Below are positions 1 to 7,730 of a stretch of 27,806 nucleotides of DNA, piece by piece. Location: NCBI GenBank assembly GCA_903891375.1, contig CAITEL010000053.1:1-27806 (forward strand), written 5' to 3'. The position numbers and the translations under genes were made by a program. The DNA comes from an uncultured Neisseriaceae bacterium. GTDB taxonomy: Bacteria; Pseudomonadota; Gammaproteobacteria; Burkholderiales; UBA11063. The notes below the pieces were generated by a model that searched no databases, was not told where the DNA came from, and was given only the letters and a program-made list of their open reading frames with translations. Every line of letters begins with the position of its first letter. Position 1 is the first letter of the stretch.

Positions 1-48
1 ATCTAAACAGTAAATATTTTAAACCTAAAGAAAAGAATAATAATTATT

Positions 49-1203
49 TTGAATAATATTTTTAGTTTATCAGTTGAAGAATCTGAACTAACAAACACAT
101 TGAAACATTTGATTATTGAAGAAATAAATCAAGCTCACGCCATACAATTTAGCCGTTTTATGGAACTAGCACTATATCATCCTCAATATGGCTATTATAA
201 CAATTTACTACATAAATTTGGTAAATTTGGTGATTTTGTGACGGCGCCATTAGTATCTAATTTATTTGCTGTATGTTTATCAAAACAAGTCAAAGAACTT
301 TGGCAACAGATAAAACATCAAAATACAGTACTGGAAATAGGTGCTGGCAATGGTCAATTAATGTTAGATATGCTCAAAAATATAGGTGATGAGTTAGATT
401 ACTACTATATTTTAGAGTTAAGCTCTAGTTTAACTATACTACAACAAGATTTGTTAAAAACTGAATTGCCCCATATGGTCGATAAAGTAAAATGGTTAAA
501 TGAATTACCCTCTAATTTTGATGGGGTGATTATAGCTAATGAAGTACTTGATGCCCAACCATGCGAGTTATTTTGTGTAAAAAATGATATTTATTATTTA
601 AAAAATATTGGCTATGATGGTAGCTCATTTGTTTATCTTGATGAAAAAATAAACGAAACTAACACCTCTACATTAGTGGAAAGTATTCGTCAATTACCCA
701 AAATTAACTCAAATTATACCTCAGAAATAAACATGATTAGCCGTGCTTTTATAAATTCATTGGCGGATTGCCTTAATACTGGTTGTATTATTCTGATTGA
801 TTATGGTTATGGTGAAGATGAATACTATAATCTAAAGCACTCTAATGGTACCTTGCGTGGATTTTTTCGGCAACATTTACTGAATGATGTATTAAACTAT
901 ACTGGTTTAATCGATATTACGAGTAGCGTTGATTTTACCGCTGTAGCTCAAACCGCAATTTCTGCTGGATTAGACATTATTGATTACACTTCACAAGCTA
1001 ATTTTTTGATTAACTGTGGAATTGTAGAACATATAAATAACGTTAAAAATACCAGTGATTATTTAAAACTAACTAACCAGATTAACCGCTTAACCTCGCC
1101 AAATGAAATGGGAGAGATTTTTAAAGTTATTGGGCTTAGTAAAAACCTCGATTTTTGTGATTGGTTAGGCTTTAAAAATCACTCACTCACTCACTTACTT
1201 TGA
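49..1203 (+). CDS. MidA/NDUFAF7-family SAM-dependent methyltransferase
   Basis: A 384-residue protein of the DUF185 family (Methyltransf_28). Its mitochondrial relative NDUFAF7 methylates an arginine of complex I; the bacterial substrate is not settled. The family block FMELALYHPQYGYY is at residues 37-50 and GDFVTAP at 61-67. The SAM-binding loop EIGAGNG is at 96-102 and NEVLDAQP at 164-171. The length is normal for the family. The start is uncertain. No ATG lies upstream of the conserved block, the frame is open back to base 7, and TTG at 49 is the best candidate, with a weak purine stretch AAAGAAAAG before it. It ends in TGA 17 bases before hldD, so the two are probably co-transcribed. I am confident of the family but not of the substrate. 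Confidence 0.88.
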   Translation: MNNIFSLSVEESELTNTLKHLIIEEINQAHAIQFSRFMELALYHPQYGYYNNLLHKFGKFGDFVTAPLVSNLFAVCLSKQVKELWQQIKHQNTVLEIGAGNGQLMLDMLKNIGDELDYYYILELSSSLTILQQDLLKTELPHMVDKVKWLNELPSNFDGVIIANEVLDAQPCELFCVKNDIYYLKNIGYDGSSFVYLDEKINETNTSTLVESIRQLPKINSNYTSEINMISRAFINSLADCLNTGCIILIDYGYGEDEYYNLKHSNGTLRGFFRQHLLNDVLNYTGLIDITSSVDFTAVAQTAISAGLDIIDYTSQANFLINCGIVEHINNVKNTSDYLKLTNQINRLTSPNEMGEIFKVIGLSKNLDFCDWLGFKNHSLTHLL

Positions 1204-1220
1204 TTTTTTAGGGAATTATT

Positions 1221-2228
1221 ATGATTATTGCTGTAACTGGCGCATTTGGATTTATTGGCTCAAATATAATTAAAGAACTTAACAATAAAGGATTTAAAGA
1301 TATTATTGCAGTTGACAATTTAAGTAATGGAAGCAAGATAAAAAACTTAACTGACTGTGAAATACTGGACTATGTTGATAAAGAAGATTTTTTAAAAGAA
1401 ATCATTAATGGTGAATATGACAATCAAATTGATTATATTATACATCAAGGAGCCTGTTCTGCTACTACTGTATTGGATGGCAAATATATGATGAAAAATA
1501 ATTATGAATATTCATCGACATTATTAGAATTTGCACAAAAAAATGAAATTCCCATGCTATATGCATCATCTGCATCGGTATATGGTGCTAGCGCTATTTT
1601 TATTGAAAAACGAGAATTTGAAGCACCATTAAATGTATACGGTTATTCAAAATTTCTTTTTGATCAAATGGTACGGCGTTATTTTGAAAATGGTTTAACT
1701 GCTCCGATTGTTGGGTTACGTTATTTTAACGTATATGGTGCTCGTGAGTCTCATAAAGAACGAATGGCATCTGTAGTATTACACAACTTTAATCAATTTC
1801 AAGCAACGGGTAGCGTAAAACTTTTTGAAGGTTGCCAAGGTTATGCTAATGGCGGTCAAGTACGTGATTTCATTTCTATTGAAGATGTAGTTAAGGTAAA
1901 TATGTTTTTCTTTGAAAACCATTTAAATGATAAAGAAGAAATCTCAGGAATATTCAACTGTGGTACTGGTAATGCTAGAAGTTATAATGATTTATCTTTG
2001 GCTACAATCAATGCCTGCCGACAAAAAGATGGCTTAGATAAATTATCACTAGAACAAGCAGTTCATGATGGAATTATCCAATATATATCGTTTCCTGCTG
2101 ATTTATCAGGTAAATATCAATGTTATACTCAAGCCGACATCAATGGTTTACGTGAATCAGGATACAAAGAAACATTTTTAAGCTTAGAAGATGGTGTTAC
2201 ACGTTATGTTGACGTGTTAAGTAAATGA
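1221..2228 (+). CDS. hldD: ADP-L-glycero-D-manno-heptose 6-epimerase
   Basis: HldD (RfaD) inverts C6 of ADP-D-glycero-D-manno-heptose to give the heptose donor for the LPS inner core, in the cytoplasm. This is a 335-residue extended short-chain dehydrogenase. The NADP-binding GAFGFIG loop is at residues 7-13 and SSASVYG at 116-122. The YxxxK pair Y140/K144 lies in VYGYSK, and NVYGARESHK near 170-179 supplies the region of the second catalytic lysine known from E. coli. The ATG has a clear AGGGA ribosome site nine bases upstream. It follows the MidA-like gene closely and precedes proS by 84 bases. It implies a heptose-containing LPS. The other heptose pathway genes are not in the window. Confidence 0.93.
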   Translation: MIIAVTGAFGFIGSNIIKELNNKGFKDIIAVDNLSNGSKIKNLTDCEILDYVDKEDFLKEIINGEYDNQIDYIIHQGACSATTVLDGKYMMKNNYEYSSTLLEFAQKNEIPMLYASSASVYGASAIFIEKREFEAPLNVYGYSKFLFDQMVRRYFENGLTAPIVGLRYFNVYGARESHKERMASVVLHNFNQFQATGSVKLFEGCQGYANGGQVRDFISIEDVVKVNMFFFENHLNDKEEISGIFNCGTGNARSYNDLSLATINACRQKDGLDKLSLEQAVHDGIIQYISFPADLSGKYQCYTQADINGLRESGYKETFLSLEDGVTRYVDVLSK

Positions 2229-2312
2229 GATTTTGAAAAGAAGCATGTAAATTATCAAAAAACTAAAACCACAATTGAATATTTAAGTAAAATTTTTTAA
2301 AAGATTAAGATT

Positions 2313-3812
2313 ATGGAAAAAACCGCAATTACCCCAACTCGTTTAGAAAATTACCCAGAGTGGTATCAACAAGTTATTATTGGTGCAGATTTAGCTGAAA
2401 TGTCACCTGTACGAGGATGTATGGTAATTAAACCGTGGGGGTATGCTCTATGGGAGAACATCCAACATGATTTAGATAAACGATTTAAAGAAACTGGTCA
2501 TGTTAATGCATATTTTCCACTTCTAATACCACTTAGTTACTTAGAAAAAGAAGCAGAACATGTTGAAGGTTTTGCGAAAGAATGCGCAGTAGTCACACAC
2601 CATCGATTAGTACCAGATGGTAAAGGCGGATTAACGCCAGATGGTGAACTTGAAGAACCATTAATCATACGTCCTACTAGTGAAACAATTATCGGTGAGA
2701 GTTATGCTAAATGGGTAAAATCATATCGTGATTTACCCATACTTATAAACCAATGGGCCAATGTTATGCGTTGGGAAATGCGGACTCGTATGTTTTTGCG
2801 CACATCTGAGTTTTTATGGCAAGAAGGCCATACTGCACATGCAACAAGCATAGAAGCAATTAATGAAACTTTAATGATTCTAGATTTATATGCAAAATTT
2901 GCCGAAGAGTTTTTGGCTATACCTGTAATAAAAGGTGAAAAACCTTGTTTCGAGAGGTTTCCTGGCGCAGTCAACACATATACTATTGAGGCAATGATGC
3001 AAGATCGCAAAGCTCTACAAGCAGGTACATCACATTTTTTGGGACAAAATTTTGCTAAAGCATCTGGCATTGAGTTTTTAGATAAAGATGGCGAACTAAA
3101 AAATGCATGGACAACGTCATGGGGAGTGTCTACTCGTTTAATTGGTGGACTTATTATGACTCACAGTGATGATGATGGTTTAATTACTCCACCACGCATT
3201 GCACCGCAACAAATTGTCATTCTACCTATTTTTAGAAATGAAGATGAAGAAGCTCAAGTTTTAATATATTGTAATAATTTAAAAAAACAACTAATGAAAC
3301 ATGTGTTTCATGATGATAATTTACGAGTGCATGTTGATAACCGTGATATTCGTGGTGGTGAAAGAATGTGGCAATGGGTAAAAAAAGGTGTACCAATTCG
3401 TGTAGAGATCGGACCAAAAGACATAGAAAAAAATGGTTTGATGATGGCACGGCGAGATGCACCAGTTAAAAATAAAGAGTTTATCACTGCAGAAGATTTT
3501 TCCGCAAAAGCGAGTTCTATTTTAGAAGAGATCCAGAAAAATATATTTAACCGTGCGTTAAAATACCGGGATGAAAATATTGTGGAATTAAATTCACTCA
3601 ATGAATTTAACGAGTTTTTTAGTGATGAATTAAACTTAGACAAAGGCTTTGTAAGTTGTTATGCAATTGACGACCCTAAAATTGAAGATTTCATTAAACC
3701 ATTAAAAGTTACCGCAAGATGTATCCCTATAGAACAAAAAGACGTGAATGGTCAATGTATTTTCACAGGTGAAACCGTCGGCAAAAAAATGATTTTTGCA
3801 AAGTCATACTAA
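2313..3812 (+). CDS. proS: Prolyl-tRNA synthetase, archaeal/eukaryotic-type (type 3)
   Basis: This enzyme charges tRNA-Pro with proline. It is a class II synthetase of 499 residues. RPTSE is at 120-124, the motif 2 region FLRTSEFLWQEGHTAH at about 161-176, and motif 3 GGLIMTHSDDDGL near 273-285. An anticodon-binding domain follows, then a C-terminal extension ending in tyrosine (FAKSY). This is the short form without the large editing insertion of the usual proteobacterial ProRS (about 570 residues). The C-terminal domain is the zinc-binding type of Thermus and archaea. It keeps cysteines in VSCYA, ARCIP and GQCIF, but positions where relatives often have a further cysteine read PKIE and FTG, so the zinc site may be reduced. 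No break in the frame. The gene may have come by transfer. Confidence 0.93.
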   Translation: MEKTAITPTRLENYPEWYQQVIIGADLAEMSPVRGCMVIKPWGYALWENIQHDLDKRFKETGHVNAYFPLLIPLSYLEKEAEHVEGFAKECAVVTHHRLVPDGKGGLTPDGELEEPLIIRPTSETIIGESYAKWVKSYRDLPILINQWANVMRWEMRTRMFLRTSEFLWQEGHTAHATSIEAINETLMILDLYAKFAEEFLAIPVIKGEKPCFERFPGAVNTYTIEAMMQDRKALQAGTSHFLGQNFAKASGIEFLDKDGELKNAWTTSWGVSTRLIGGLIMTHSDDDGLITPPRIAPQQIVILPIFRNEDEEAQVLIYCNNLKKQLMKHVFHDDNLRVHVDNRDIRGGERMWQWVKKGVPIRVEIGPKDIEKNGLMMARRDAPVKNKEFITAEDFSAKASSILEEIQKNIFNRALKYRDENIVELNSLNEFNEFFSDELNLDKGFVSCYAIDDPKIEDFIKPLKVTARCIPIEQKDVNGQCIFTGETVGKKMIFAKSY

Positions 3813-3905
3813 TTGTTATAATTCACACATAAATGGATGGATAAGTTATTTCAGGCTATCGGCAAAGTATAGTGTGTTAAACAAGTTTGACTCATGCGCC
3901 CATTC

Positions 3906-3938
3906 TAACTGACATAAAAAGGTATCATTTTAACTGAC
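3906..3938. repeat. Paired TAACTGAC repeats, possible IS end remnant
   Basis: TAACTGAC occurs at 3906-3913 and again at 3931-3938, exactly 25 bases apart. Each copy is preceded by a similar ATTC/ATTT. Ordered short repeats like this resemble the multiple terminal repeats of IS21-family elements. That resemblance is inference: no istA or istB sequence was seen here. Confidence 0.35.
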
Positions 3939-3961
3939 GCTTGACAATAGTTAAATCATGG

Positions 3962-3990
3962 TTGACTATCGTTCAGTAGTATGGTATAAT
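3962..3990 (+). promoter_or_regulatory. Near-consensus sigma70 promoter
   Basis: TTGACT (3962-3967) is followed by a 17-base spacer and TATAAT (3985-3990). TGG immediately before the -10 box makes it an extended -10 as well. It is the best promoter match I noticed in the window. Initiation would fall near 3997. No gene on the plus strand follows; transcription would run antisense to the transposase remnant and then into the 3' end of ruvB. Confidence 0.55.
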
Positions 3991-4048
3991 TCACAAAGGT
4001 ATGCCAATTTATATAAAATGAGAAACTAAATATATGCAATTAACCGTG

Positions 4049-4181
4049 GACATTTCAATTACGGTCACAGATAGCAACTACTTTTATCACCCTGGGGTGT
4101 TTGTGCCCATTGCGACCCAGGTTGTCCACCTTTTTTAGCAGTAGTTGATGTGCCGTCACCATGTAGAATTGATACATCCAG
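4049..4181 (-). pseudogene. Decayed IS5-like transposase fragment
   Basis: Read on the minus strand, 4181-4125 encodes LHGDGTSTTAKKGG. After a one-base frame change, 4126-4049 encodes DNLGRNGHKH and then KVVAICDRN, a TGA stop, and NV. Joined, this matches the transposase pattern around the first catalytic aspartate (DGT, then KKGG-DN-G-NGHKH) that I recall from IS5-type DDE elements. The frameshift and in-frame stop show it is dead, and no further conserved transposase blocks are recognisable on either side. The family name comes from motif memory, not a search. Confidence 0.6.
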
Positions 4182-4220
4182 TTATTGATGGATTTGTTAC
4201 ATTTCTAGCCATGCAATGTC

Positions 4221-4259
4221 ACCTCATATAAAAATATTATTTAATTTATAATATGAGGT
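4221..4259. repeat. 9-bp inverted repeat in the scar
   Basis: ACCTCATAT at 4221-4229 is exactly complementary to ATATGAGGT at 4251-4259, around a 21-base A/T loop. It could be an IS end, or a weak hairpin downstream of ruvB. No T-run follows directly on either strand, so a terminator is not well supported. Confidence 0.4.
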
Positions 4260-4332
4260 CGAACTTATATATAGCAAGTGTTTACATGAAAACTGAAACT
4301 AGAAATGAGTTGACCGTGTAACAGCAAGAAAA

Positions 4333-5367
4333 CTACACCTCAAAACCAAAATGTTTGTAAGCTAATTGAGTGGCAATTCTTCCACGTGGAGTACGATGGA
4401 GTAAGCCACTTTGCATTAAATATGGTTCAATTACGTCTTCAATAGTGTCTGGTGACTCCCCTATGGTGGCAGAAATATTATCTAAACCAACTGGCCCACC
4501 ATTAAATTTATTAATAATTGCATCTAATATTTTTTTATCCATTACATCCAAGCCAATTTTATCCACATCAAGCATGGTTAAAGCTAAATCAGCAATATTT
4601 TTATCAATATTGCCATTAGCCTTTACTTCAGCATAATCACGTACTCTACGCAATAAACGATTTGCTATCCGTGGCGTACCTCGTGAGCGTTTAGCAATCT
4701 CGATTGCACCATCTTCGGTAATTTTTAAATTTAATAAATTAGAAGAACGCTTAATTACTTCCGTTAACTCTTCTAAAGAGTAAAACTCTAAGCGTGAAAT
4801 AATACCAAATCTATCACGTAATGGATTTGTCAACATACCCGCACGTGTAGTCGCGCCCACTAAGGTAAATGGTGGTAAATCTATTTTTATACTTCGTGCC
4901 GATGGACCTTCCCCAATCATGATGTCTAACTGAAAATCTTCTAATGCTGGATATAAAATCTCTTCCACCACTGGCGATAATCGATGAATTTCATCAATAA
5001 ATAACACATCATGACGTTCTAAATTAGTTAAAATAGCAGCTAAATCACCAGCACGCTCTAAAACAGGCCCAGATGTTTGTTTTAGATTAACTCCAAGCTC
5101 TTTAGAAATAATATGTGCTAAGGTTGTTTTACCTAAACCTGGCGGACCAAATAAAAGCACATGATCTAGAGCTTCTGCTCGATTTTTACTCGCCTGAATG
5201 AATATTTGTAATTGCTCTTTAGCTTTGGTTTGACCAATGTACTCATCTAATGACTGTGGACGTAATGCCCTTTCTATGGTTTCTTCAGCATTAGTTTTAA
5301 GCGGTGTGATTATACGTTCACCCACATCACTTGAGGTAATGGTTGCTAAATTATCGGTTTTTATCAT
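4333..5367 (-). CDS. ruvB: Holliday junction branch migration helicase RuvB
   Basis: RuvB is the hexameric AAA+ motor that, with RuvA, drives branch migration of Holliday junctions in recombinational repair. This 344-residue protein has Walker [10 protein letters not shown] at 74-82 and Walker B FIDEIH at 123-128. The sensor 1 region GATTRAG is at 171-177, the arginine finger region NPLRDRFG at about 181-188, and sensor 2 [12 protein letters not shown] near 230. A C-terminal winged-helix region ends in YKHFGFEV. The length is normal. It is the last gene of the rsmD-to-ruvB run, starting 18 bases after the thyA stop. ruvA and ruvC, its usual neighbours, are not next to it. Confidence 0.97.
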   Translation of the reverse strand: MIKTDNLATITSSDVGERIITPLKTNAEETIERALRPQSLDEYIGQTKAKEQLQIFIQASKNRAEALDHVLLFGPPGLGKTTLAHIISKELGVNLKQTSGPVLERAGDLAAILTNLERHDVLFIDEIHRLSPVVEEILYPALEDFQLDIMIGEGPSARSIKIDLPPFTLVGATTRAGMLTNPLRDRFGIISRLEFYSLEELTEVIKRSSNLLNLKITEDGAIEIAKRSRGTPRIANRLLRRVRDYAEVKANGNIDKNIADLALTMLDVDKIGLDVMDKKILDAIINKFNGGPVGLDNISATIGESPDTIEDVIEPYLMQSGLLHRTPRGRIATQLAYKHFGFEV

Positions 5368-5385
5368 GGTTTCACTTTATAAGTT

Positions 5386-6180
5386 TTATACGGCAACTTG
5401 AGCTTTTATCGCTGGATATGGTTCATAATTCAACAAGCTAAAATCATCATATTTAAACGCAAAAATATCTTTGACATTAGGATTTATTGCAATTTTTGGT
5501 AATGTTTTAGGTGACCTACTTAATTGTAAATGAACTTGCTCTAAATGATTATTGTAAATATGCACATCACCAAAACTATGCACAAAATCTCCAAGCTCCA
5601 GATCACAGACTTGCGCCACCATCATCGTTAAAAGTGCATAACTAGCTATATTAAACGGTACGCCAAGAAAAACATCTGCGGAACGTTGATACAACTGGCA
5701 TGACAGCTTATTATCTGCAACATAAAACTGAAATAAAGTATGACACGGCATTAATGCCATTTGCTCTAACTCACCCACATTCCACGCTGAGACAATCAAA
5801 CGTCGAGAATCTGGTGTAGTTTTAATGTCGTGTATCAGCGTAGCAATTTGATCAATCACTTCTCCACTACGTGTATGCCAACTTCTCCACTGCGCCCCAT
5901 AAACAGGTCCAAGATCACCATCAGATTTTGCCCACTCATCCCAAATTTTAACACCATTATCATTTAAATATTTTGTATTAGTGTCTCCAGCCAAAAACCA
6001 TAATAACTCATGAATAACTGATTTTAAATGCACCTTTTTAGTGGTTAGTAAAGGGAACCCTTCCTGTAAATTAAAACGCATTTGATAACCAAAAGTAGAA
6101 ATTGTACCAGTACCTGTTCTATCGGTTTTTCTCACCCCATTTGCTAAAATATACTTTAATAAATCTTGATATTGTTTCAC
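5386..6180 (-). CDS. thyA: Thymidylate synthase ThyA
   Basis: ThyA methylates dUMP to dTMP using methylene-tetrahydrofolate. At 264 residues it matches the E. coli enzyme in length. The catalytic cysteine is C146 in LMPCHTLF, the phosphate-binding RTGTGT is at 21-26, and [10 protein letters not shown] at about 125-134 is the other conserved active-site stretch. The start is GTG at 6180-6178; its GTGA overlaps the mutT stop by four bases, so translation is probably coupled to mutT. No dihydrofolate reductase gene lies beside it. Pairing with mutT puts two nucleotide-pool enzymes in one operon. Confidence 0.97.
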   Translation of the reverse strand: MKQYQDLLKYILANGVRKTDRTGTGTISTFGYQMRFNLQEGFPLLTTKKVHLKSVIHELLWFLAGDTNTKYLNDNGVKIWDEWAKSDGDLGPVYGAQWRSWHTRSGEVIDQIATLIHDIKTTPDSRRLIVSAWNVGELEQMALMPCHTLFQFYVADNKLSCQLYQRSADVFLGVPFNIASYALLTMMVAQVCDLELGDFVHSFGDVHIYNNHLEQVHLQLSRSPKTLPKIAINPNVKDIFAFKYDDFSLLNYEPYPAIKAQVAV

Positions 6181-6608
6181 TTTTTGTTACCCTTTGAATA
6201 GTTTTTTAATAAATTAAGGATTTTTGTTGTGGTCGCTAGTAATGGTTCTTTATCACACTGGTCTTTTAGATTATGCCAATAAAGAGTTTGTCCCTCAAGC
6301 GCATTAACTTCAGCAGTCCAATTACTAACCATAATCACATCCAGATGAACGGTATACTTGAGTGTCTTATCATTAGCGAACTCTTGTTTAATGCAAGTTA
6401 AATAGGTTAAATCTTCTAGAGCGGTAGTAATTGAAATTTCTTCTTTTAATTCACGAATAAGTGCCTCATTTATCGATTCATTTAACTCAACCTTACCACC
6501 AGGAAACTCCCAATAACCCTCATACGGTTTACCTGCTGGACGTGATGCCATCAATACTTTATTATCTTGATATAAAACACCAGCTACCGCTTTTATTATT
6601 TCCCCCAT
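6177..6608 (-). CDS. mutT: MutT-type Nudix hydrolase (8-oxo-dGTP diphosphatase)
   Basis: A 143-residue Nudix protein. The box runs from G38 to I60 (GKVELNE, seven residues, RELKEEISI), with serine where the consensus has the final glycine. [11 protein letters not shown] just before it is typical of MutT, which hydrolyses 8-oxo-dGTP and prevents A-C type transversions. It lacks the C-terminal thiamine-phosphate-synthase-like domain fused to MutT in some proteobacteria. Its ATG lies 13 bases inside the end of the ferredoxin gene, and its stop overlaps the thyA start. The tight packing supports a single operon. Other Nudix substrates are possible, since the box alone does not fix specificity. 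Confidence 0.85.
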   Translation of the reverse strand: MGEIIKAVAGVLYQDNKVLMASRPAGKPYEGYWEFPGGKVELNESINEALIRELKEEISITTALEDLTYLTCIKQEFANDKTLKYTVHLDVIMVSNWTAEVNALEGQTLYWHNLKDQCDKEPLLATTTKILNLLKNYSKGNKK

Positions 6609-6844
6609 ATCTTTTTGTACTTTTCTAATAATTGTTCATCAGTCTCAGGATTTTTAGTATCTATATCAATACATGCCACTGGACACACAATCTGACATTG
6701 AGGTTCATCATAATGCCCCAAACATTGAGTACATAACTCTGGATTAATTTCATAAATTTCCGGCCCTTGATAAATTGCTTTATTTGGGCATTCAGGCTCA
6801 CAAACATCACAGTTGATACACTCTTCTGTAATTAATAATGTCAT
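6596..6844 (-). CDS. YfhL-type 2[4Fe-4S] ferredoxin
   Basis: An 82-residue electron carrier. The first cluster motif is C9xxC12xxC15xxxC19P. The second is the unusual C38xxC41-x8-C50xxxC54P, with C58 in addition. The eight-residue insert in the second motif and a C-terminal extension (here ending near KKIWGK) mark the YfhL/Allochromatium ferredoxin group. The partner enzymes are not defined by the context. In many Betaproteobacteria this gene sits behind rsmD and coaD; here it follows rsmD directly, 21 bases after its stop, and coaD is absent from the spot. Its 3' end overlaps mutT. Confidence 0.93.
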   Translation of the reverse strand: MTLLITEECINCDVCEPECPNKAIYQGPEIYEINPELCTQCLGHYDEPQCQIVCPVACIDIDTKNPETDEQLLEKYKKIWGK

Positions 6845-6865
6845 TCTTTTAATATACCTTTTATT

Positions 6866-7405
6866 TTATTTTATTTTAATTAGTGCGTAATGGACAGCAC
6901 CAGCTTTACTCTGTTTTAAAATCTCAAAAACAGTTAAATCTGGCAATTGTGCATATTCTATATAAATGATTACATCTTTAAATTTATCTTTTAATTCAAT
7001 TAGTAAGTCTAAGGATTGCTTAAGTAGCGTAGTAGCATATGGTGGGTCTAAAAACAATACATTAATTTTTCCATCCATTCTTTTAAGATAATCTAAACCA
7101 TTACTTCGCACAACATTAAGATTTACCGCATTTAATAGCTCTTTATTTGTTTTTAAATCTTGAATAACTGTCTTGTCTACTTCAACCATCGTAACCGCTA
7201 CAGCGTTTCTTGATAAAGCCTCAAAGCCTAAAGCTCCACTTCCAGCAAATAAATCCAAGCATCTTTTACCCGTTAAATCTTGACCCAACCAATTAAATAA
7301 TGTCTCACGAATTCTATCCGTTGTAGGTCTCAAGCCATCAATATTATCTTTAAATTTTAAAATTCTGGATCTATACTTTCCACCAATTATTCGTACTTGC
7401 CCCAT
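6866..7405 (-). CDS. rsmD: 16S rRNA (guanine966-N2)-methyltransferase RsmD
   Basis: RsmD makes m2G966 in 16S rRNA, near the ribosomal P site. The protein has 179 residues, normal for the family. It shows IIGGKYRSR at 6-14 and the family block RPTTDRIRETLFNWL at 26-40. The SAM motif DLFAGSGALGFEALSR is at 51-66 and the catalytic DPPY at 120-123. The ATG has a good AGAGG ribosome site upstream. It is the first gene of the leftward operon rsmD-ferredoxin-mutT-thyA-ruvB. Confidence 0.95.
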   Translation of the reverse strand: MGQVRIIGGKYRSRILKFKDNIDGLRPTTDRIRETLFNWLGQDLTGKRCLDLFAGSGALGFEALSRNAVAVTMVEVDKTVIQDLKTNKELLNAVNLNVVRSNGLDYLKRMDGKINVLFLDPPYATTLLKQSLDLLIELKDKFKDVIIYIEYAQLPDLTVFEILKQSKAGAVHYALIKIK

Positions 7406-7443
7406 TGTACCTCTTATATGATTATTTTTAAGTTAATACCCAT

Positions 7444-7449
7444 ATTATA
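7444..7449 (-). promoter_or_regulatory. Possible -10 box for the rsmD operon
   Basis: On the minus strand TATAAT lies at 7449-7444, about 40 bases before the rsmD ATG. No good -35 hexamer is seen at the usual distance, so this is only a candidate. Confidence 0.35.
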
Positions 7450-7498
7450 CAGGAAAATAAGCTTTTAATTATGCCATTATGCATCAAAAATCAAAAAC

Positions 7499-7601
7499 CT
7501 TGCGGTAAGCAGCGAGGTATGTTTAGAGCAAAAACTTTTTACAGAGCATGGGCTGGATACCCGCCTTCGCTGGTATGACAGTGCCGCAGCAAGCTGCGAG
7601 G
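7499..7601. repeat. Repeat element with palindrome copy A
   Basis: The core TGGATACCCGCC..GGTATGACA (7554-7580) is one of three related 27-base palindromes in the window. Its stem is ATACCCGC/GCTGGTAT (7557-7564 and 7569-7576) with one mismatch and loop CTTC. Hairpins flank it: CCTTGC...GCGAGG to the left (about 7499-7518) and CGCAGC-AA-GCTGCG (7585-7598) to the right. The whole looks like a small non-coding REP- or MITE-type element. It contains no gene. Confidence 0.6.
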
Positions 7602-7623
7602 AATTATACCCAAAGAGATTAAA

Positions 7624-7656
7624 AAATAGCCCTCTATTATTTTTAGAGAGCTATTT
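7624..7656 (-). terminator. Hairpin terminator downstream of the barrel gene
   Basis: AAATAGCCCTCT (7624-7635) and AGAGAGCTATTT (7645-7656) pair over 12 positions with one mismatch around a 9-base loop. On the minus strand the stem runs into ATTTTTTAAT, the expected U-run. It lies 75 bases after the stop of the outer-membrane gene and would end its transcript. Confidence 0.7.
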
Positions 7657-7664
7657 ATCCAAAG

Positions 7665-7701
7665 GTAACTAGTTTATGGCAACTCACTACTGAGTAGTTA
7701 C
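7665..7701 (-). repeat. GTAACTA/TAGTTAC element, copy 1
   Basis: GTAACTA (7665-7671) and TAGTTAC (7695-7701) form a perfect 7-bp inverted repeat 30 bases after the stop of the barrel gene. Inside it ACTACTGAGTAGT (7687-7699) is itself palindromic. The 13-base string CTGAGTAGTTACA (7690-7702) recurs exactly at 24181-24193, after glnA. Confidence 0.4.
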
Positions 7702-7730
7702 ACCCAAAGTAAAGCAGAGCTAACGCAGAA

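Larger units (their letters stand above)
3813..4332. other. Gene-free scar between proS and ruvB
   Basis: This 520-base gap lies between the convergent genes proS and ruvB and holds no intact reading frame. It contains a pair of 8-base direct repeats, a near-consensus promoter facing right, a decayed transposase fragment on the minus strand and a 9-bp inverted repeat, each listed separately. The mixture suggests past insertion and decay of one or more mobile elements. Confidence 0.6.

Noticed and set aside
2702..3643. Minus-strand frames of 76 to 122 codons inside proS
   Set aside because: They lie opposite a conserved synthetase, have no ribosome sites and give low-complexity products.
4046..4136. 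A structured small RNA such as 6S, tmRNA or SRP RNA in the proS-ruvB gap
   Set aside because: None of the conserved cores of those RNAs is present, and much of the stretch is explained by the minus-strand transposase remnant. Only the promoter and pairing are kept as a finding.
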